From: a virus
IMG/VR virus record: IMGVR_UViG_3300009409_001088
Location: 1 to 46,407 of that record
Length of the DNA: 46,407 nt
Direction: 5' to 3' (one strand)
Of this stretch, positions 38,896-46,407 are shown in pieces; within the stretch, counting starts at the first letter, position 1, and each line of letters opens with the position of its first letter. The notes below the pieces were generated by a model. It did not search any database. It worked only from the letters and a program-made list of their open reading frames with translations, and had not been told where the DNA came from. Made by a program: the position numbers and the translations under genes.

Positions 38896-40125
38896 CTATT
38901 GCCAATCTTTTGGTGCGAGGAAGTTCAATCGGGAGAACTCCAGACGGTCTACGAGCTTTATCGTCTTCCCCCCGTGGGAGGTTGCCACAAAGCCCTCAGG
39001 GCCTGTAACTCGAAACCCACTCGCTGTTGGCACGAACGTGCTGATACGGGAAACTTGCGCCAACTTTCGCACGATGATCGTTTTAGCGTTCATGACGGCT
39101 TGATGAAGCTGAAACCAATTCAGGTACCCGCGAGCGTTGCCACGAATCTGTTTCATGACCGCGTTGAACTTCGCTTCCTGATCCGTTTTGCCCCTCTCGG
39201 AGCCTCGCTTCCCGGCTTCCTTGTCTCGACGTGCAGCTATAAACTCCATCAGTTCGGTGACGGTCGACGCAGACACCCTGTTGCTACGCACACGCTGGTT
39301 GATAAACATCTGTACCAGCATATGCAGGGGTTCGTGTGTCATGACTTCGTACACAGATGACGCAACCTGACTCTGTAACGCAGTGACGTGCGACAGAGCA
39401 AGCGTAAAGTCGCTTTGTTCCGCGTTAGTGAAGGTGACGGTACCGGACAGATCGTCAAACGAAGCATCCAGCACAACCGCGCGGCCGGACTTGCCTAAGG
39501 ACGCAAAGGCGCCAGGGGTAATGGGTGAAGCGGTGTAACTGTCAATTGTTGAACCGCGGCCGCTATACATGGTATGTACGACAATGCCCAGATGAGCGCG
39601 ACTGATCTGTTGCCCGAGGTTACTGTTTGCTTCGACCGCATAGAGAATAGTGTTAGGACGGAAGGTTACGTAGGACTTCTCGTCTATGGTCTGTGACTTG
39701 ATATCGTCAGTAAAGAGCAAGTCACCCTGAAGAATCTGCTTTGAGTGAAGCGGTTGTAGTTCCTTAAGGCACGCCTGGAGTTTCGCACCAAGTCCACTAC
39801 TGCCATAGGTCGCGTTAATCTGTGCCTTCGACTTCATGAGCTTCGGGTTCTTGGCGAACGCGGACTTCGTTGCGACAAAGAATTTGTGATCGGCGGGATC
39901 AGGACCAAACACCACCGATGGCGCACCATCCCATTTCGTTGTGACGTTCATCGAGCGAGACACACCACCGTGTTCCAGCATGTGCCCGAAGTTCTTGAGG
40001 ACATCCAGTGCAAACGTCGCACCTGAGGCACCGTCATCCAACATCAAATCTTCAAGATGTTGAAGATGCGTCAGTTTACCGGCCTTAGATTCTTGTAGAT
40101 GTCGTGCAAATGAAATTAGCGGCAT
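38896..40125 (-). CDS. Nucleotidyltransferase/ligase-like protein with KWDG motif
   Basis: 409 residues from the ATG at 40123-40125, fixed by GGAG six bases upstream; longer frames overlap the neighbour. TTKWDGAPSVVFG (62-74) matches motif I (KxDG) of DNA/RNA ligases, where K64 would carry the nucleotide. KSAFAKNPKLMKSK and ILYAVEANSNLG follow. The family, to my recollection DUF6267, is common in T4-like marine phages. Whether it is catalytic or a virion protein is open. Confidence 0.65.
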   Translation of the reverse strand: MPLISFARHLQESKAGKLTHLQHLEDLMLDDGASGATFALDVLKNFGHMLEHGGVSRSMNVTTKWDGAPSVVFGPDPADHKFFVATKSAFAKNPKLMKSKAQINATYGSSGLGAKLQACLKELQPLHSKQILQGDLLFTDDIKSQTIDEKSYVTFRPNTILYAVEANSNLGQQISRAHLGIVVHTMYSGRGSTIDSYTASPITPGAFASLGKSGRAVVLDASFDDLSGTVTFTNAEQSDFTLALSHVTALQSQVASSVYEVMTHEPLHMLVQMFINQRVRSNRVSASTVTELMEFIAARRDKEAGKRGSERGKTDQEAKFNAVMKQIRGNARGYLNWFQLHQAVMNAKTIIVRKLAQVSRISTFVPTASGFRVTGPEGFVATSHGGKTIKLVDRLEFSRLNFLAPKDWQ

Positions 40126-40898
40126 CGTATCTCCAAGCGAAGCGATTTGTAAAACTCGGGGTGTGCGACTATCAAATCCCACCACATTTTGATCTTCCGA
40201 TGAAACACTGGCAGCGCAGCGTGTTTCGGTGTCGTCTTGAACGCTCCTGTATATACCGTATACGTGGATTTCGCGATAAACGGCCACGGAAGAATTTCGG
40301 TTTTCATCTGTTTCAACGCATCACGGTAATTAAGATCGCCATATATCGCCCACATCTCTAATGCTACGTCGTGCGAGTACGCTTCGATTTCGTCATAGTC
40401 ACCCAGATAAGTTTGTTCCGCCTTCAGATCGATACCATCCGCCTGAGAACGATACACACGGGCATTGGTCTCTTCTCCCTTAACACTCCGATACACATCT
40501 TGATGTCGATGAACCAATTCGTGTAGCAGGTATGACCAAAAATAGAAACGGCGTATGGCCCACGTTTTGCGCGACCATTGCTGCCGTCGCCCCCCTTTAG
40601 TTACATGCCATTCAAGTCGCACATCAGCCGAAGAATGTTGAAGCGGAAGAAGTTCGTTTGGCAACCATTGTGCCGTGATCAGGACGGACTTCTTGGGTAT
40701 ACCCTTTTCACCACTGCCGACAACATTTAAGACACCATATTCCTCCGTGACGGCATTAAGACGGTCTAAAAATGACGCCAAATTAAACGCACGTCCTCGA
40801 TAACAGTCCGGCCGTTTCACCGGAAAGACATCTTTCACCGCATCCTGTAATACCACTGCGTCCATTATTACTCGGCGTTGAAGTGCCTCGACTTGCAT
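40116..40898 (-). CDS. Putative HExxH metallopeptidase
   Basis: 260 residues from the ATG at 40896-40898, which has AGGAGG five bases upstream. The zinc-protease motif is FWSYLLHELVHRHQD (H126, E127, H130), with Glu/Asp in YDEIEAYSHDVALE (about 168-181) as possible third ligands. CTAAATA lies 14 bases upstream, so it is probably a late gene. No signal peptide. It might process head proteins or be a structural relic; no experimental support. Confidence 0.6.
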   Translation of the reverse strand: MQVEALQRRVIMDAVVLQDAVKDVFPVKRPDCYRGRAFNLASFLDRLNAVTEEYGVLNVVGSGEKGIPKKSVLITAQWLPNELLPLQHSSADVRLEWHVTKGGRRQQWSRKTWAIRRFYFWSYLLHELVHRHQDVYRSVKGEETNARVYRSQADGIDLKAEQTYLGDYDEIEAYSHDVALEMWAIYGDLNYRDALKQMKTEILPWPFIAKSTYTVYTGAFKTTPKHAALPVFHRKIKMWWDLIVAHPEFYKSLRLEIRCR

Positions 40899-40912
40899 TG
40901 TGCCTCCTATTT

Positions 40913-40943
40913 TATTTAGGGGGAACAAAGGCACCCCTAAATA
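40913..40943. promoter_or_regulatory. Inverted pair of CTAAATA elements (divergent late promoter)
   Basis: TATTTAGGGG (40913-40922) and CCCCTAAATA (40934-40943) form a perfect 10-bp inverted repeat with an 11-base spacer. Each arm holds one CTAAATA, facing outward: one 14 bases before the metallopeptidase ATG on the minus strand, one five bases before the ATG of the plus-strand gene. Confidence 0.6.
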
Positions 40944-40948
40944 GGACT

Positions 40949-41638
40949 ATGCAATCCTTTCGCGAACATTGCCGGGATATCACAGAAGCTCTCGACAAAC
41001 CCTACCCGTACCGCGTTGTCAACAGCCGGGGCACGGGAAGCGGCGATGGCCCCGGTGTTTTTGAGGCCGAGTTTACCGTGGCCACTTCCGGCTTGAAGTA
41101 TAATGTTCACTTTGCGAAACGCGTAGAGCAAAATATTCCTCGCACCAACGGCCGCGGTCAAGTGATCGAGCCACGGTGGGAGAGTGTAGAAAAGCCGTGG
41201 GAGTTTACGTTCGCGCTTAAGCGCACACACGGAAGCGGCGCCCCCGGTGATCCGAAAACCGATACGGAGACGTATGGCGTCTCGCGCACCGGACATGCGT
41301 TTAGTGTCTTTGCGACCGTGATTGCTGTGATGAAAGAGTTCATTACCAAGTATCATCCCGCCCTCATCTACTTTAGTGCCACGGAAAGTTCTCGCGCAAA
41401 ACTCTACGACCGTTTCATGAAGCTCGTACCCCGTTCCGTGTCGGGTTATGCGGGACACAAGTTGACTGGACAATCACGACGTAGCGCGGCCGCGCTCGGT
41501 GATTGCCACCGGGGTTCCGGTTTTCTGCGCGATCCCGAACAGAAGTGTCACGCCGATTGGATTGGCCCGGGTAACTTTGTAGTCGCAAGACGCGACGTAC
41601 CCCTCACGGCCATTCTCGCCGTGACTCAGGCCCATTAG
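40949..41638 (+). CDS. Plus-strand hypothetical protein
   Basis: 229 residues from the ATG at 40949; an upstream frame to 40883 overlaps the divergent gene. Segments YNVHFAKRVEQ, WEFTFALKRTHG, GHAFSVFATVIAVMKEFITK and LIYFSATESSRAKLYDRFMK recall an uncharacterised family in T4-like marine phages. The C-terminus has an Arg-rich part. It ends in a 4-bp tail-to-tail overlap with gp41. No Shine-Dalgarno site. Confidence 0.6.
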   Translation: MQSFREHCRDITEALDKPYPYRVVNSRGTGSGDGPGVFEAEFTVATSGLKYNVHFAKRVEQNIPRTNGRGQVIEPRWESVEKPWEFTFALKRTHGSGAPGDPKTDTETYGVSRTGHAFSVFATVIAVMKEFITKYHPALIYFSATESSRAKLYDRFMKLVPRSVSGYAGHKLTGQSRRSAAALGDCHRGSGFLRDPEQKCHADWIGPGNFVVARRDVPLTAILAVTQAH

Positions 41639-43029
41639 TCATCAGTTTTCAAGTGTGCAAGTGGTCGCCGAGCGGTGCGATCACGAAATGGCTTGGTAAG
41701 ATTGGTTGCGACAAATTGGTCTGGTGTCGGTGCAGTCTGTATCTGCTTCGGATCATACAGCTTCATACGAGAAGTATCAATACCCAGAATGAACTTCTGA
41801 AAACTCTGTCGTTTGGCATATCGATTCTTTAATACATATGCCTGTATCTGATTATTCTTATCCAAGTCATCGCTTGTGGTCAAGGCAAAGATGAAGTCCG
41901 CCGTCTGTGCGATGGCAAATGACTCACTAATCTTTTCTAACCCCGGCGCTGTCGAGGACGCCCCATCACGATTGAACTGCGCGGCCGTAAAGACGGGAAT
42001 GTTCATTTCCACCGCCAACCCACGCAACTCTTCCGCAATAGATTTGTTATAAGTGTAGCTGTTGACGGCATTGCCCATCTTTATGCGCGAGGACGCACAG
42101 ATCGACAGGTAATCCACGAACAGAATGTCCGGCGTGAAGTCCTGCTTGAGCTTCAATTCGTGGAGCAACGCACGGAAGTGCCCTGTGTGTGCAGCCGCTG
42201 TCGGATACTCCTTAATGATCATTCGCCCGGTGCTGGTTTGCTGAAGTGTTTTCAGTTTCTTGAGATATCGATCCCGCGACAACGCGATCACATCATCAAT
42301 CGGAATGTCCATGAGGTTTGCATCGACACGTTCAGCAATGCGTTCTTCCGCCATCTCCAATGTGATGTACAACACCTTCTTACTCATACGGGCACACGCA
42401 GCCGCCATATGCACAAGAAACAAACTCTTTCCGACATTCGTACCTGCCAGCACCACATTCAACGTCTTTCTAGGAATGCGATTCTTGGTCATGGTGTTGA
42501 ACACGTCGAGATCAAACGGAATCCGCGCTTCCGCACGATGATAGAAGTCGTACCGTTCTTCCGCGTCACCGAAGAAATCGTGGCCGACGTGTGTATCGAA
42601 TGAAACGGCCAACGCTTCTTTGAGAATGTCGGGAATTGCGTGAGGGTTCTCTTTCGGGTTGTCAAGCATTCCGACACTATGACGTAGAGCGATATACAAC
42701 GCTCGTTCTTGACAGAACTTCTCCGTCTCTGCGATGAGAAATTCGTGCTGTGATGAATCTTGTGGTTCGGTCTGTTCAAGCTCGTCGATGACCGTGTTCG
42801 CCTGTTTCGCTTCCGCCTCACTTAGATTCGGGACATCATCCAGCATTAACCGTAGAACCGACACCGAAGGAAGTTGGTGGTATTCATCGAAGAACTTTTG
42901 ATACACACCAAAGACGGTCGCACATTCTCCAGTCGGAAAATATTCACCCTTGAGATACGGCGCCGCCCGCTCGGCATAGCTTTGTGATGCGTACAATTGT
43001 CGAAGCACTGTTCGCTCAAACAAGAGCAT
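41635..43029 (-). CDS. 41: Replicative helicase gp41 (DnaB-like)
   Basis: 464 residues, as in T4 gp41 (475). RecA-fold core with Walker A AGTNVGKS (195-202), VLYITLEMAEERIAER, DILFVDYLSIC (Walker B) and VFTAAQFNRDG (the Gln sensor). It unwinds DNA ahead of the fork and works with gp61 primase and gp59 loader, both in this window. The uvsX-X-41 order is as in T4. Confidence 0.93.
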   Translation of the reverse strand: MLLFERTVLRQLYASQSYAERAAPYLKGEYFPTGECATVFGVYQKFFDEYHQLPSVSVLRLMLDDVPNLSEAEAKQANTVIDELEQTEPQDSSQHEFLIAETEKFCQERALYIALRHSVGMLDNPKENPHAIPDILKEALAVSFDTHVGHDFFGDAEERYDFYHRAEARIPFDLDVFNTMTKNRIPRKTLNVVLAGTNVGKSLFLVHMAAACARMSKKVLYITLEMAEERIAERVDANLMDIPIDDVIALSRDRYLKKLKTLQQTSTGRMIIKEYPTAAAHTGHFRALLHELKLKQDFTPDILFVDYLSICASSRIKMGNAVNSYTYNKSIAEELRGLAVEMNIPVFTAAQFNRDGASSTAPGLEKISESFAIAQTADFIFALTTSDDLDKNNQIQAYVLKNRYAKRQSFQKFILGIDTSRMKLYDPKQIQTAPTPDQFVATNLTKPFRDRTARRPLAHLKTDD

Positions 43030-43361
43030 CAGTGAACGCCTTTCGTCTCCGAACTGAGAAGCGCATCAAAATTTGATAGCGAAATATAGCTTAACCACGC
43101 CATCAACACCTCACCACAGAAATAATCGAAGTCCTCTGTGACATGAAACCCTTTAGGCGACTCATATACTTCCGTCTCAAACTTTGTCGGTACCATACCG
43201 TCCGGGCCAACTTTCTTCGAAACACGAAACGTTTTGAAGGAAAATACGACACCACGATACGGACCGGCTATGATTTCTAGACCTAAAATAGCTTCGCCCT
43301 TCTTCTGTGGAATCAATCGGGGCATGATCATTTCGAGAATGTTTGATTCTGATTCACTCAT
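43029..43361 (-). CDS. Hypothetical protein between uvsX and gp41
   Basis: 110 residues: GEAILGLEIIAGPYRGVVFS and DFDYFCGEVLMAWLSYISLS. It occupies the place of T4 gene 40, but I see no clear sequence match to gp40. Overlaps uvsX by 8 bases and gp41 by one. Likely a replication accessory protein by position only. Confidence 0.6.
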   Translation of the reverse strand: MSESESNILEMIMPRLIPQKKGEAILGLEIIAGPYRGVVFSFKTFRVSKKVGPDGMVPTKFETEVYESPKGFHVTEDFDYFCGEVLMAWLSYISLSNFDALLSSETKGVH

Positions 43362-44421
43362 CGGCCGTCACCTCATCTGTAATATTCACAACCGGTTCGC
43401 CTGTATAAAGGAACGTCGCCTTCATGTGCGGGGCCAAGTCCTGTAGGAGGCTGTCCGTAAAATATTTAGTAGGCTTAGCGTAAACCTGTGATTCGAACGC
43501 CTTCATGTCGCCAGGGAACACATACTTGTTTCCGACCTTCGTCACCAGCCCCGAGTTCACCGCGTGCGGCAGCAACCCATAATACCGATCCAGTCCCCCG
43601 TCAAACAGGATGCGCGTCTCCACCACTGACTCTTCTTTCGTCATACGGGATTTGACCATTTTCGCCTTGACAATGTTTCCAATGATTGTCTTGTCGCTAT
43701 CCCGCTCTTTCTTCTTGCTGAGAAACACGATGGTGTCTGCGGCATACTTCGCACCTGAACCGCCCGCCATTTCCTTGGTTGGGAAATACGCGCCGATCAC
43801 AGCATAGGTGTGGGTCGTAACGATCATCGGTACTTGCACCTTCGCCATTTTCAGACGCAACACACGAAACGCACCCTTGATCAACTGACTCTTCGTCATG
43901 TCACGGGTGTCTTTGCCCTCTGTCATGTCACCGATTTCCTTGCCACTCGGTAGCGCAGACAGAGAATCGAGAATGATCAGAAACGGAAACCGATCTTCTT
44001 CTGGGATGTTCGCATAGGTATCCAACATCTTCAATGCAACGGTGCGGAACCGTTCAATGGATTCCGGCTCGGACTTCATGACACGTTCAGGATCAATACC
44101 CCGTGAAGAAAACATGGCATTCGTAACCGCTGATTCTGTATCGAAGTATGCGACCCGTGCTTTATCATTGGCTGCCAAGTATTGCGACATAATAGAAAGC
44201 GCAAAAAAAGACTTCCCTACTGCCGGGTCACCCGCGAGGACTAACGCTTTATTATTGGGGAGACCACCAAACATATCTCCCGATAACGCGGCGTTCAATA
44301 TGTAACTGCCGCTGTCGATGAACCCCGTAAATTCAGCCGCACTCTTGCCGTCTGATGCCAATGCAGTATCGGGATCACCGATGTCCACAACGAACTGCCT
44401 AAAAAGGTCTACTTTGGCCAT
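43354..44421 (-). CDS. uvsX: UvsX recombinase (RecA-like)
   Basis: 355 residues. Walker A GDPAVGKS (64-71), Walker B FPFLIILDSLSALPSGKE, and the DNA-binding-loop region VTTHTYAVIGAYFPTKEMAG followed by GSGAKYAADTIVFLS. Forms filaments on ssDNA and drives strand exchange with UvsY and gp32, both encoded here. A good sigma70-type promoter lies 36 bases upstream, so it is probably expressed early or middle. Confidence 0.95.
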   Translation of the reverse strand: MAKVDLFRQFVVDIGDPDTALASDGKSAAEFTGFIDSGSYILNAALSGDMFGGLPNNKALVLAGDPAVGKSFFALSIMSQYLAANDKARVAYFDTESAVTNAMFSSRGIDPERVMKSEPESIERFRTVALKMLDTYANIPEEDRFPFLIILDSLSALPSGKEIGDMTEGKDTRDMTKSQLIKGAFRVLRLKMAKVQVPMIVTTHTYAVIGAYFPTKEMAGGSGAKYAADTIVFLSKKKERDSDKTIIGNIVKAKMVKSRMTKEESVVETRILFDGGLDRYYGLLPHAVNSGLVTKVGNKYVFPGDMKAFESQVYAKPTKYFTDSLLQDLAPHMKATFLYTGEPVVNITDEVTADE

Positions 44422-44457
44422 GATAATTTCAAGCTCCTGTCTTTATTCATATTAACT

Positions 44458-44487
44458 ATTTTATCACACTTTCGCGATATTATTCAA
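44458..44487 (-). promoter_or_regulatory. Sigma70-type promoter of uvsX
   Basis: TTGAAT (44487-44482), 18 bases, TAAAAT (44463-44458); the region GTGTGATAAAATAG resembles the -10 regions of the tmRNA and UDP-glucose dehydrogenase genes. The leader contains AGGAG before the ATG. Confidence 0.6.
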
Positions 44488-45532
44488 CAGAACGGTCGCG
44501 GCGGACGCGGACGGCACGTCTACCGAGACGTATAGACTTTGGGCGAATGGCGTCCAGTGTCGTATTTTCTAATGACGGTTCCGCCAGTGTTTCGGTGTCG
44601 ACCGCGGTATCCACCCACGCCTGAGCCTTCAGTATATCCACTGGTGTATCTGGTGGGACACTATTAGGTTTCTTCACGGCCTTCTTCGCAGTTTTCTTCA
44701 CAGTCTTCTTTACCTGTGGTGATGTATTCTGGTCAATGTCCGGTACGCTACTCGGCGTAATGCGCTTACCGGGAATTGATTGCGAGGCAAGCAACAACGC
44801 AATGGCCATTGGATCGAACACGGAGATGATGATAAGAATGAACACGGTCACGACGTGATCAAGAATATTGATATCGGTGCTGCCATACCATGCTTGCGCC
44901 ACAAACATCAACGGGCCCACATCAACGGACTGCTCTTGTGTACGCTGATTCACCGCCAACAATTCCTGCTCTGCGATCTGGAGTGCTTCACCCGAGATAT
45001 TCAATTGCGTTTGAAGTTCTTGTTCAAGGACTTGCTGCTCTCGTAACACATTCACCGCACCGTTGATGCTGGTGAGTCGGTCGTTCACCACAAGTCCCCC
45101 GATAACTTGATCCGCGAGATCGCTGCTTGTGAGCGTGGTGATAGCTGTTGCGCGGCGAGTATAGACGACGTTCGCTAACTCAACATTCCGTTCTGCTGCG
45201 GAACGTTCTGCGAGTAGTTGCGCCATCGGTGCTTGCTGTGTCAGGTACGCCCGCGAAAGATACCCGAAGATACCGATACCCGTGATCACTATCAACACAA
45301 AGACGCCGACACTCACATAAGCGACTAACGGTTTCGGTGAGGTGCGCCAATACCGGAATACCCACGACGCGCCGACGAGCTTGGCGACTTCGAGTGTACC
45401 TCCCATGATTACAATAGGCCAGAACACACTCACAAAGATGTATGCTAATCCGGTAACTGAGTAGAACGCGGCGATGCTAGAGAGGCCGATGCCCGTCACA
45501 AAAAGCATTATCCGCATAAAGGTAGACGACAT
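44480..45532 (-). CDS. Multi-helix membrane protein with coiled coil and histone-like tail
   Basis: 350 residues. Three membrane helices in the first ~92 residues, a coiled coil (about 105-200), a fourth helix (VTVFILIIISVFDPMAIALL) and a cytoplasmic tail with KKTVKKTAKKAVKKP, a Lys-rich repeat like histone H1 tails, then Arg-rich ends (LGRRAVRVRRDR). GGAG lies five bases upstream of the ATG. T4-like marine phages carry similar proteins, recognised by the FDPMAIALLLA stretch. It might tether phage DNA to the membrane; this is inference. Confidence 0.65.
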   Translation of the reverse strand: MSSTFMRIMLFVTGIGLSSIAAFYSVTGLAYIFVSVFWPIVIMGGTLEVAKLVGASWVFRYWRTSPKPLVAYVSVGVFVLIVITGIGIFGYLSRAYLTQQAPMAQLLAERSAAERNVELANVVYTRRATAITTLTSSDLADQVIGGLVVNDRLTSINGAVNVLREQQVLEQELQTQLNISGEALQIAEQELLAVNQRTQEQSVDVGPLMFVAQAWYGSTDINILDHVVTVFILIIISVFDPMAIALLLASQSIPGKRITPSSVPDIDQNTSPQVKKTVKKTAKKAVKKPNSVPPDTPVDILKAQAWVDTAVDTETLAEPSLENTTLDAIRPKSIRLGRRAVRVRRDRSVE

Positions 45533-45540
45533 GTGTACTC

Positions 45541-46407
45541 CTAATCGAATAGTGTGGCGTTACGCCGAGGTTCAAAATTAGTAATTATTACTTCATCGAC
45601 AGATACCGCGTCTCCGCGACCCGCCGTGTACGTCGCAGCCACTTGGTGTATCTGTGTGGCCGGGAAGTGGGTAATGTAGAAGGCATCACCAATCACTTTA
45701 TTTGAGTATGCATACGGTCCGTTATGTGTGGTGAGAAACTTCGCCAAGTGAACGTGATTGCTTTCTTCGAAATTGCACTGATAGTCCACAGACGAACTTC
45801 GATACGGTGGATCGGCGTACACGTAGTCGCCATCGCGAAGCGTTACGTCTGCATACGATCCACAATGAATGTCTGCATGGCGCAATACATCTGCCACTGC
45901 ATGAATATTGTCAGTTGTGAAAAACTTCTCACCTTGCGTACAAGTGCCCGGCGGCGTCGAGTACCGTTTCTCACATATGTTGTATGCTTTCCATATACCA
46001 TTGAAATTCACACTCAACATGAACAGTAGCATACCCGACAAGTATTCAGCCGACTTATCCTGATGTGCGAGGCAGTAACCTTTGCGTAGCTTATAGTAAT
46101 ACGGCTTTCGTGCTTCGGGAGTCAGCTTTAGCCACCCATTCACACATTCTTGCCATCGATCAATGACACCTGTGGTATTTTTCGCGAGTGTTTGATAGAG
46201 CAGGATAAGTTCCTCGTTGGCATCATTGATGACAAGCTGGCATGAGGGATAGGTTTCCGCCATCCACAATGTCGTGGTCAATGCGCCCGCAAACAAATCG
46301 ACAAACCGCGTTGGTTCCACCTTGGGAAAGAAGTATGGTTCATACAGGTTCAGCATTCGCTGTTTACTGCCTGTCCACTTAAAGAGGGGTTGAATGCGTG
46401 TACGCAT
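45541..46407 (-). CDS. dam: DNA adenine methyltransferase (Dam, D12 class), start at right edge
   Basis: 288 residues. Motif X FKWTGSKQRM (9-18), motif I FVDLFAGALTTTL (35-47, FAGA in place of the usual FxGxG), and catalytic DPPY (199-202); the end has VSVDEVIITNF. This is the T4 Dam/DpnM class of N6-adenine methylase. The first codon is the last three bases of the window, so an upstream start cannot be excluded. It is the second DNA methyltransferase in the window. Confidence 0.9.
   Translation of the reverse strand: MRTRIQPLFKWTGSKQRMLNLYEPYFFPKVEPTRFVDLFAGALTTTLWMAETYPSCQLVINDANEELILLYQTLAKNTTGVIDRWQECVNGWLKLTPEARKPYYYKLRKGYCLAHQDKSAEYLSGMLLFMLSVNFNGIWKAYNICEKRYSTPPGTCTQGEKFFTTDNIHAVADVLRHADIHCGSYADVTLRDGDYVYADPPYRSSSVDYQCNFEESNHVHLAKFLTTHNGPYAYSNKVIGDAFYITHFPATQIHQVAATYTAGRGDAVSVDEVIITNFEPRRNATLFD

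Noticed and set aside
43455-43461. CTAAATA-like sequences inside coding regions (also near 20170, 24181 and 38487)
   Set aside because: They are explained by codons such as AAA TAT in well-supported genes and do not precede a start.
1-46407. CRISPR arrays, insertion sequences or an integrase/attachment site
   Set aside because: No regular spaced repeats, transposase or integrase motifs were seen; the content is that of a lytic phage.

Overview
This window is a gene-dense segment of a T4-like tailed phage (myovirus) genome, probably an environmental contig. Almost every gene is on the minus strand, so transcription runs from high to low coordinates. Genes abut or overlap by a few bases. The T4 core replication, recombination and late-transcription genes are recognisable: gp46/gp47, gp55, UvsW, UvsY, gp32-gp59-gp33, primase gp61, UvsX and helicase gp41. 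The order and accessory content (NrdJ, ThyX, FmdB-type zinc ribbons, a nucleotidyltransferase fusion, a KWDG ligase-like protein) resemble marine or freshwater T4-like phages more than coliphage T4. The host cannot be read from the sequence. A circularly permuted tmRNA gene points to a lineage where such genes are normal (Alphaproteobacteria, some Betaproteobacteria, Cyanobacteria), but this is inference.

Layout from low to high coordinates. 1-3.1 kb: a metallo-beta-lactamase-fold protein cut by the left edge, a tiny hydrophobic ORF and a DNA methyltransferase. 3.1-8.4 kb: gp46, gp47, gp55 and UvsW, with a ~420 bp non-coding gap (6505-6923) that holds a four-run G tract and 15-bp tandem repeats. 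8.4-11.1 kb: a sugar and cofactor block with a plus-strand GT17 glycosyltransferase, a full-length IscU, a GT2-like glycosyltransferase and a hexapeptide acyltransferase. 11.1-14.5 kb: UvsY, a tail-tube-like protein, gp32, gp59 and gp33. 14.47-14.88 kb: a permuted ssrA (tmRNA) gene with its own sigma70-type promoter and a possible small membrane-protein gene inside its intervening segment. 15-25.5 kb: a nuclease, small proteins, a GT4 glycosyltransferase, UDP-glucose dehydrogenase and UDP-glucuronate decarboxylase (together a UDP-xylose route), tRNA-Ser(UGA), and a peptidase M15-like protein beside a one-helix membrane protein. 25.5-30.2 kb: a RuvC-like protein, class II ribonucleotide reductase, ThyX and primase. 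30.2-32.8 kb: an exported trypsin-like protease and a lysis cassette (holin-like, transglycosylase, two coiled-coil membrane proteins). 32.8-41.6 kb: conserved T4-like proteins of unknown or structural role. 41.6-46.4 kb: gp41, UvsX, a membrane protein and a Dam methylase at the right edge.

How it works together. gp55 and gp33 would direct host RNA polymerase to late promoters. A heptamer CTAAATA (a relative of T4 TATAAATA) recurs just upstream of start codons, including an inverted pair that could fire in both directions at 40913-40943. Host-type promoters with a TGTGATATAATTA-like -10 region precede the tmRNA, UDP-sugar, uvsX and methyltransferase genes. The most unusual element is the permuted tmRNA. 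Its halves rebuild a perfect 7-bp acceptor stem with the G3-U70 pair and encode a tag ending in ALAA.
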